Source of the DNA: Thalassotalea sp. ND16A
Lineage (GTDB): Bacteria; Pseudomonadota; Gammaproteobacteria; Enterobacterales; Alteromonadaceae
DNA length: 64,000 nt
Direction of reading: 5' to 3'
Assembly (NCBI RefSeq): GCF_000764205.1
Contig: NZ_JQDZ01000009.1
Span: 113,909 to 177,908 of the forward strand
Position 1 is the first letter of the stretch. Every line of letters starts with the position of its first letter. The translations under genes and the position numbers were made by a program. Positions 59,340 through 64,000 of the stretch are shown here, piece by piece. The notes under the pieces were generated by a model. The model had not been told where the DNA came from and ran no database searches. It saw only the letters and a list, made by a program, of their open reading frames with translations.

Positions 59340-59750
59340 CTGATCCAGTCAGATCACACGCTTTTCTTTTATATTTACAAACTCAATTGGCGACATATCA
59401 TTTAAAGTCTTATGCAGCCGTTCAGAGTTGTAATATTTAATATCCTTTGCACCGTTAATTTGCTTACCTATTTTGAGTGAGATGATATACATCTAACAAC
59501 CATTCATTTTTTTAGCTACCGAAAAACCTCTCCACAACGGCATTATCTATACAATCACCTAAACACTCATTGATACAATAGTATTTCGACGATTATGAAA
59601 GCTCTGAAAACGCTTACTACATTGTGAGGCATTGTCACTATGAAACATCAAACCAGTTTTAGCTTGGCGTAAGTTAACTGCCACTTGAAACTCCCTCATC
59701 GTTATGCATCTGTCATTCGTTAATTCATAGGTCAGCTGTCTATCATATAG
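59340..59750 (-). pseudogene. degenerate IS3-family transposase (orfB 3' end)
   Basis: On the minus strand, broken frames give the C-terminal DDE/rve region of an IS3 orfB: LTNDRCITMREF, AKTGLMFHSDNASQ, then after a frameshift LGDCIDNAVVERFFGS (stop) KNEWLL, and the hallmark end YYNSERLHKTLNDMSPIEF. At least one frameshift and one stop, so it is dead. It borders the glycerol island on the right, ~110 bp after glpK. Confidence 0.8.
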
Positions 59751-59773
59751 CGTAAGCGACAATAGATATTGGT

Positions 59774-60000
59774 GCTGACCCACTAGTACCAAAAAGTGAT
59801 ACTTCAGGGGCAGACAAAAAAGGTATCTTCCATATATCTCATTTGAAATATGATGCCGCGAAGGATGTTTATAGTTGTCCAGCAGGTAAAGAACTAGCAA
59901 AGGCTCGAAGCGGAATGGATAGTGGGTTACTAAAAGGTTTTTACTAGGATTATGTGGCGTGTCGTGATTGTTCTATTTCAGCTTTAAAAAGAAGATATAG
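59774..60000 (+). pseudogene. fragment of an IS1182-like transposase
   Basis: On the plus strand the reading contains KYDAAKDVYSCPAGKELAKA and, after an in-frame TAG, YVACRDCSI, matching the zinc-ribbon-like FxYD-x-YxCPAG...CRxC segment of IS1182-type transposases. Only ~75 codons survive. It abuts the IS3 remnant, so one element probably landed in the other. Confidence 0.65.
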
Positions 60001-60225
60001 CTCAATTTGAAAATTTTGGTTTGCTACGCTCACCCAATATTAACAGCAGAATAAATTAGTAATATCTAAAGGTATTTTCACACAGTCTGGGCACCTTTGA
60101 CACGTTCGAGGTGATCCCAAAACAAGTTTGGAATTGCGTTTTACCTTAACTTCATGATGGTCGTAAATTAGCTCTGAGTTGCAGTTACAACCTGATTATG
60201 TTCAGCATTAGTTAAGATTCAAAAG
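60001..60225. other. non-coding remainder right of the IS remnants
   Basis: AT-rich sequence with no credible gene between the IS1182-like fragment and the ribBA terminator. It probably includes decayed transposon ends. Confidence 0.4.
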
Positions 60226-60255
60226 TAAAAAAACCCGAATAGATATTCAGGTTTA
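60226..60255 (-). terminator. terminator of the rib operon
   Basis: On the minus strand AACCTGAAT pairs with ATTCGGGTT (one G-T wobble) and is followed by seven Ts, ~30 bp after the ribBA stop. Confidence 0.8.
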
Positions 60256-60286
60256 TGTTTTTAACAGCACTTGTAATTAAACAAAC

Positions 60287-61396
60287 TTAGTCAGAGATGT
60301 ATTCAACAATCTCTAAGCCAAAGCCTGATAAAGAGTGGTATTTGGTTTGTGAGCTAAGTAAACGCATTTTATGTACGCCAAGGTTTGCTAGAATTTGTGA
60401 TCCAACACCGACGTTACGTGAGCCAACATGTTTGTTTACTTCGTTGATTTCAATACCCTGATCTTGCTTGTCGTATTTCTCAACTTGTTGAATGAGTTGT
60501 TGCGGTGATTCGTGTTTGCCCAGTAAGACCAGAACACCACCTTCTTTGCCTATTTTTTCCAGCGCATGGCCTATTGGCCAAGTGTTTTTACTGTCACGAG
60601 TCGAGAATAATAAATCTCGGAAAGTGTTTTCTAAATGCACTCTAACTAGCGTTGGCTGATCAGCTTTGATCTCACCTTTAGTTAAGGCAAAATGCGTTTG
60701 ACCGTCGATGGTATCGGTGAACGATACTAAATCAAACTCACCAAATTGAGTCGGAAGTTTGCATTCGCTTACTCGAGTAATCGTAGTTTCGGTGGTATTA
60801 CGGTACTCGATTAAATCGGCAATGGTGCCCATTTTTACATCGTGTTTTTTGGCGATAATTTCTAAATCAGGACGGCGCGCCATGGTGCCATCTTCATTCA
60901 GAATTTCAACAATTACCGCTGCCGGTTCACAGCCTGCCATGCTCGCCAAATCAACACCAGCTTCGGTGTGACCAGCGCGGTTAAGTACACCGCCGTCTTT
61001 GGCAATAAGCGGGAAGATATGACCCGGTTGGACTATGGAGCGCTTATCGGCATCTTTATCACAAGCCGCTAATACCGTAGTTGCTCGGTCTGCCGCCGAA
61101 ATACCTGTGGTTACACCACGAGCGGCTTCAATTGACACGGTGAAGTTAGTGGTGAATTGCGCATCATTTTTATCTACCATTAATGGTAAATCTAGCTTCT
61201 CACATTTTTCACGAGACATGGGCATACAAATTAAGCCGCGGCCATGGGTTGCCATAAAGTTAATCGCTTCAGGCGTTACTTTTTCAGCAGCCATGATGAA
61301 ATCGCCTTCATTTTCACGATCTTCATCATCCATCAAGATAACCATTTTACCTAACGCGATATCTGCAATGATCTCTTGTGGGGTATTTAATTTCAT
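60287..61396 (-). CDS. ribB: RibB (DHBP synthase) with degenerate GTP cyclohydrolase II domain (RibBX type)
   Basis: 369 aa. The N-terminal domain (~1-200) is an intact 3,4-dihydroxy-2-butanone-4-phosphate synthase: [11 protein letters not shown] (~24-34), GHIFPL and [11 protein letters not shown]. The C-terminal RibA-like domain (~205-365) lacks the zinc-binding Cys cluster (normally GxxxxxCDC) and reads [17 protein letters not shown] there, so it cannot be an active cyclohydrolase. This RibB-with-dead-RibA form is known from Shewanella and relatives. ribE is 13 bp upstream; ribH, the usual downstream gene, is missing. Confidence 0.9.
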   Translation of the reverse strand: MKLNTPQEIIADIALGKMVILMDDEDRENEGDFIMAAEKVTPEAINFMATHGRGLICMPMSREKCEKLDLPLMVDKNDAQFTTNFTVSIEAARGVTTGISAADRATTVLAACDKDADKRSIVQPGHIFPLIAKDGGVLNRAGHTEAGVDLASMAGCEPAAVIVEILNEDGTMARRPDLEIIAKKHDVKMGTIADLIEYRNTTETTITRVSECKLPTQFGEFDLVSFTDTIDGQTHFALTKGEIKADQPTLVRVHLENTFRDLLFSTRDSKNTWPIGHALEKIGKEGGVLVLLGKHESPQQLIQQVEKYDKQDQGIEINEVNKHVGSRNVGVGSQILANLGVHKMRLLSSQTKYHSLSGFGLEIVEYISD

Positions 61397-61409
61397 TTGA
61401 ACCTCTAAT

Positions 61410-62075
61410 TTATTTGATAAAACCGCTATTTAATAACAACTCTTTACTTATACCGGAACTGGTAGCTTGATTGCAGTCCTGTTCGCGACAAAATAATAAC
61501 CTTTCTATATAACGAGCAATTAAATCGACTTCTAAATTCACCAATTGCCCTACTTTGTATGTACTAATAATAGTTTGTTCTGTGGTGTGCGGCACTATGG
61601 TTAAACGAAACTTGTTTTCATCAACACTGTTCACCGTAAGTGATGTTCCATCTACGGTAATAGAGCCTTTCTCTGCCACGTATTGCTTTAGGTTATCGGC
61701 TAACTCGATCCAATATTCAATCGAATTACCCACAGTGTTTATTGCTGTTATTTTTCCAATACCATCAACATGGCCACTGACCATATGGCCGCCAAAACGT
61801 GTGGTGGGTAGCATGGCTTTTTCAAGGTTTACCTTGGTGCCAGATGCATAATTGGTAAATCCAGTACGGGTTAACGTTTCTTTTGAAACGTCGGCGCTAT
61901 AACTTGCGTCATCTAAATCAACCACCGTTAAACAGATGCCGTTGGTGGCGATAGAATCGCCCAACTTCACATCACTGAGATCTAAGTTGCCACTGGCAAT
62001 CATCACTCGAGCACCTGACGCGTTCAGTTTGATCGATTTTACTTTGCCTACTGCTTCAATAATTCCGGTAAACAT
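61410..62075 (-). CDS. ribE: riboflavin synthase alpha subunit
   Basis: 221 aa with two lumazine-binding repeats ([12 protein letters not shown] at 1-12; [12 protein letters not shown] ~97-108). Dismutates 6,7-dimethyl-8-ribityllumazine to riboflavin. Slightly longer than average (~215) with a Cys-containing tail. ribD ends 4 bp upstream of its start, within one operon. Confidence 0.95.
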   Translation of the reverse strand: MFTGIIEAVGKVKSIKLNASGARVMIASGNLDLSDVKLGDSIATNGICLTVVDLDDASYSADVSKETLTRTGFTNYASGTKVNLEKAMLPTTRFGGHMVSGHVDGIGKITAINTVGNSIEYWIELADNLKQYVAEKGSITVDGTSLTVNSVDENKFRLTIVPHTTEQTIISTYKVGQLVNLEVDLIARYIERLLFCREQDCNQATSSGISKELLLNSGFIK

Positions 62076-62079
62076 TCAC

Positions 62080-63237
62080 TTAGTGCCTTTGTATTTTATT
62101 TGTGTTTTCAACGTTACTGATAATACGTATGTCTTTACCGATCATGCGTATATCTTGAATTTCAAGTTCTATGGCATCGACTAAATGGTTTAATGATTTG
62201 ATATCAAATAAACCCAGGGCATTTTCACCCATAAGTTTCGGCGCTTGATACATTACCAGTTCATCAACTAATCCTGATTGAAGAAATGCCCCCGCCAGGC
62301 GAGCACCGCTTTCTAACCATAAGTTGTTAAAGCCCATTTCGGCAAGTTTTGCCACTAACTCCGTTAAGTCGGCCTTGCCCTTATGTTCGGCAACGCGACT
62401 CTTTTTCACCACTAGCTGTTTTACAAAATGTGGCCACTGATGGCATTTTTCAAGTGCTGTACGCACTAAAATTATCGATGTATGTTGATTAAATAACGCC
62501 AACTCTGGTGTTAACCGGTTTTGTGTATCAATGATCACCCTTACCGGTTGTCTAACTTGCTGCTCTTCGATGTCATTTACGGCAAAACCTAATTCCTGAT
62601 AACGTACATTTAAGTTGGCATTATCGGTTATCACCGTATCGGCACCGCTAATTATCGCGCAACTTTTGGCGCGATAGCGCTGTACATCCTGACGAGCTTC
62701 GCTACCGGTGATCCACTTACTTTCACCGTTACTCATTGCCGTTTTGCCATCAAGGCTAGCTGCCACTTTGCAACGAACTAATGGCATACCGGTTTGCATA
62801 CGTTTGATAAAACCAGGGTTTAACGCCATTGCAGCTTGTTCAAGCACCGCCACCTTAGTACTGATGCCGGCATCTTCCAGCATTTTGATACCACGACCAG
62901 AAACCAAAGGGTTTGGGTCTTGCATAGCTATCACTACATGACTTACGCCTGCCTCAATTAACCCTTTGGCACAGGGTGGTGTGCGGCCAAAGTGGCTGCA
63001 TGGCTCCAATGTGACATAGGCGGTTGCGCCTTTAGCATTGCTGCCAGCGGCTTTTAAGGCATTAACTTCGGCGTGACCTTCGCCTGCTTTTTGATGCCAG
63101 CCTTCGCCAATCATCTGATCATCTTTTACTAATACACAGCCAACGGCCGGATTAGGTGATGTCGTATATTCACCTTTTTTTGCCAGCGCAATGGCTCTTT
63201 GCATGAAGAGTTCATCAATGTGTTGCTGTTTATCCAC
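62080..63237 (-). CDS. ribD: bifunctional riboflavin deaminase/reductase RibD
   Basis: 385 aa. The N-terminal deaminase (~1-145) has zinc motifs GHAEVNAL (~53-60) and EPCSHFGRTPPC (~78-89); the C-terminal reductase (~150-365) contains KVAASLDGKTAMSNGESKWITG. It performs the second and third steps after GTP cyclohydrolase II. 38 bp after nrdR. Confidence 0.95.
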   Translation of the reverse strand: MDKQQHIDELFMQRAIALAKKGEYTTSPNPAVGCVLVKDDQMIGEGWHQKAGEGHAEVNALKAAGSNAKGATAYVTLEPCSHFGRTPPCAKGLIEAGVSHVVIAMQDPNPLVSGRGIKMLEDAGISTKVAVLEQAAMALNPGFIKRMQTGMPLVRCKVAASLDGKTAMSNGESKWITGSEARQDVQRYRAKSCAIISGADTVITDNANLNVRYQELGFAVNDIEEQQVRQPVRVIIDTQNRLTPELALFNQHTSIILVRTALEKCHQWPHFVKQLVVKKSRVAEHKGKADLTELVAKLAEMGFNNLWLESGARLAGAFLQSGLVDELVMYQAPKLMGENALGLFDIKSLNHLVDAIELEIQDIRMIGKDIRIISNVENTNKIQRH

Positions 63238-63275
63238 AACGTTTTCCTACGCTCTTAATAATAGTATTCCTGATA

Positions 63276-63731
63276 TTAATCATCATCGCCTAAGCGAGCA
63301 ATTTCTTCGCCAAACTCACGAATGTCTTCAAATGAGCGATATACCGAAGCAAAACGAACATAAGCCACTTTATCCAGAGCTTTCAACTCATCCATAATGA
63401 TGTTGCCGAGCATTTCACTAGATATTTCGCGCTCACCCGTTGCCCGTAATTTCGATTTTAATGTATTTATCGATAACTCTATTTTTTCGATGCTCACCGG
63501 ACGCTTTTCTAAGGCTCGTAATAAACCAGTGCGCATTTTTTCTTCATTAAAGGGTTCTCGTGAGCCATCTCGTTTAATGATCCTCGGCATGACTAATTCT
63601 GCCGATTCAAAGGTGGTATAACGTTCGCGGCACTCCAGGCACTCTCGGCGGCGTCTAACTTGATGGCCGTCTGAAACCAGTCGTGAGTCGATGACTTTAG
63701 TATCAGTAGCGGAACAGAATGGACAATACAT
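63276..63731 (-). CDS. nrdR: transcriptional repressor NrdR
   Basis: 151 aa (E. coli 149). An N-terminal zinc ribbon (CPFC at 3-6, then CLEC ~31-34 following RRRRE) and an ATP-cone (~49-139) that senses ATP/dATP. Represses ribonucleotide reductase genes. nrdR-ribD-ribE-ribB order is conserved in gammaproteobacteria; here it is the first gene of the unit. The ~270 bp upstream to the window edge shows no gene on this strand. Confidence 0.96.
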   Translation of the reverse strand: MYCPFCSATDTKVIDSRLVSDGHQVRRRRECLECRERYTTFESAELVMPRIIKRDGSREPFNEEKMRTGLLRALEKRPVSIEKIELSINTLKSKLRATGEREISSEMLGNIIMDELKALDKVAYVRFASVYRSFEDIREFGEEIARLGDDD

Positions 63732-64000
63732 AAGCCTCTCGATGTTATGCTAATAAATTGATTTGTTTTATTATTTGGATAATTTGCTGTGATTATATAT
63801 CAATCCGCACGGCTCCACCATCTAAGGATTAGCGATATTAATTTTTCGTTTGCTTGTAATTAGGCGAGGTTGAAACCTGAAGTATCCCCACAAATATTTG
63901 AGTAAGTGTTTGAAATCTGGTTAAATTAATTTCACCACAAAACAGAAATAACCAAACTTCAAACACTATGCGACCATTTTCAAACTTTTTTACCCAAGAA

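Noticed and set aside
59559..59900. 113-aa minus-strand frame right of glpK
   Set aside because: It is a chance fusion: its second half is the IS3 transposase remnant and its first half is antisense to the IS1182-like fragment.
60226..61500. FMN riboswitch for ribB
   Set aside because: The region upstream of ribB is ribE coding sequence in one operon; no RFN-like element is visible there or before nrdR.
63968..64000. Possible plus-strand gene start (ATG CGA CCA ...) at the window edge
   Set aside because: Only 11 codons are visible, no clear Shine-Dalgarno, and it follows a 10-bp inverted repeat (AGTGTTTGAA/TTCAAACACT); cannot be called.

Overview
The window is chromosomal DNA from a gammaproteobacterium, most likely an Alteromonadales marine heterotroph near Colwellia/Thalassotalea. 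This rests on low GC, the E. coli-like order of two housekeeping blocks (tRNA cluster-ubiF-miaB-ybeZ-ybeY-corC-lnt, and thiI | xseB-ispA-dxs ... ribBA-ribE-ribD-nrdR), and accessory families typical of marine gammas (NhaC antiporter, M49 lipoprotein, DUF2959, degenerate-RibA RibB). No rRNA is present, so the genus is inference.

Layout. 1-2 kb: 3' end of an RND efflux pump. 2.2-3.9 kb: tRNA cluster Met-Leu-Gln-Gln-Met-Leu, a separate tRNA-Leu, and two identical tRNA-Leu-like copies on 191-bp tandem units in which the D loop and anticodon loop have been replaced. 4-13.6 kb: a Sel1 protein, ubiF, two small proteins, miaB-ybeZ-ybeY-corC-lnt, a DUF2959 lipoprotein and a small membrane protein. 13.9-19.7 kb: a MacAB-type four-gene ABC export system and a lone LacI regulator. 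19.8-24.2 kb: ybaB, dnaX (with a clear programmed -1 frameshift site), apt, a receiver-only response regulator and a 39-aa membrane peptide behind a perfect FNR box. 24.3-25.5 kb: a scar fusing a dead TonB receptor to a 5'-truncated C45 hydrolase. 25.7-31.8 kb: NhaC antiporter, GcvR-like ACT protein, M49 peptidase, a 93-bp repeat array and thiI. 32-35 kb: xseB-ispA-dxs.

36.5-59.2 kb is a glycerol-catabolism island bounded by transposase remnants (IS91-like on the left; IS3 and IS1182-like on the right). It sits between dxs and ribBA, where related bacteria carry ribH-nusB-thiL-pgpA. It encodes a GlpSTPQV-type glycerol ABC transporter with its DUF2160 subunit, a porin, two GlpD-family dehydrogenases, GlpK, GlpR, and a gap-pyk-eno-tpiA cassette. 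Together these could take up glycerol, phosphorylate it, oxidise it to DHAP and feed lower glycolysis; pgk and gpm are absent and must be elsewhere. The transporter operon has a consensus sigma-54 promoter and phased TGTTCA upstream sites, and the divergent gene encodes an AcoR-like sigma-54 activator. An orphan second GlpS ATPase lies tail-to-tail with that activator behind a second perfect FNR box, suggesting an oxygen-responsive alternative transporter subunit.

60.3-63.7 kb: ribBX, ribE, ribD and nrdR on the minus strand; the last ~270 bases show no complete gene.
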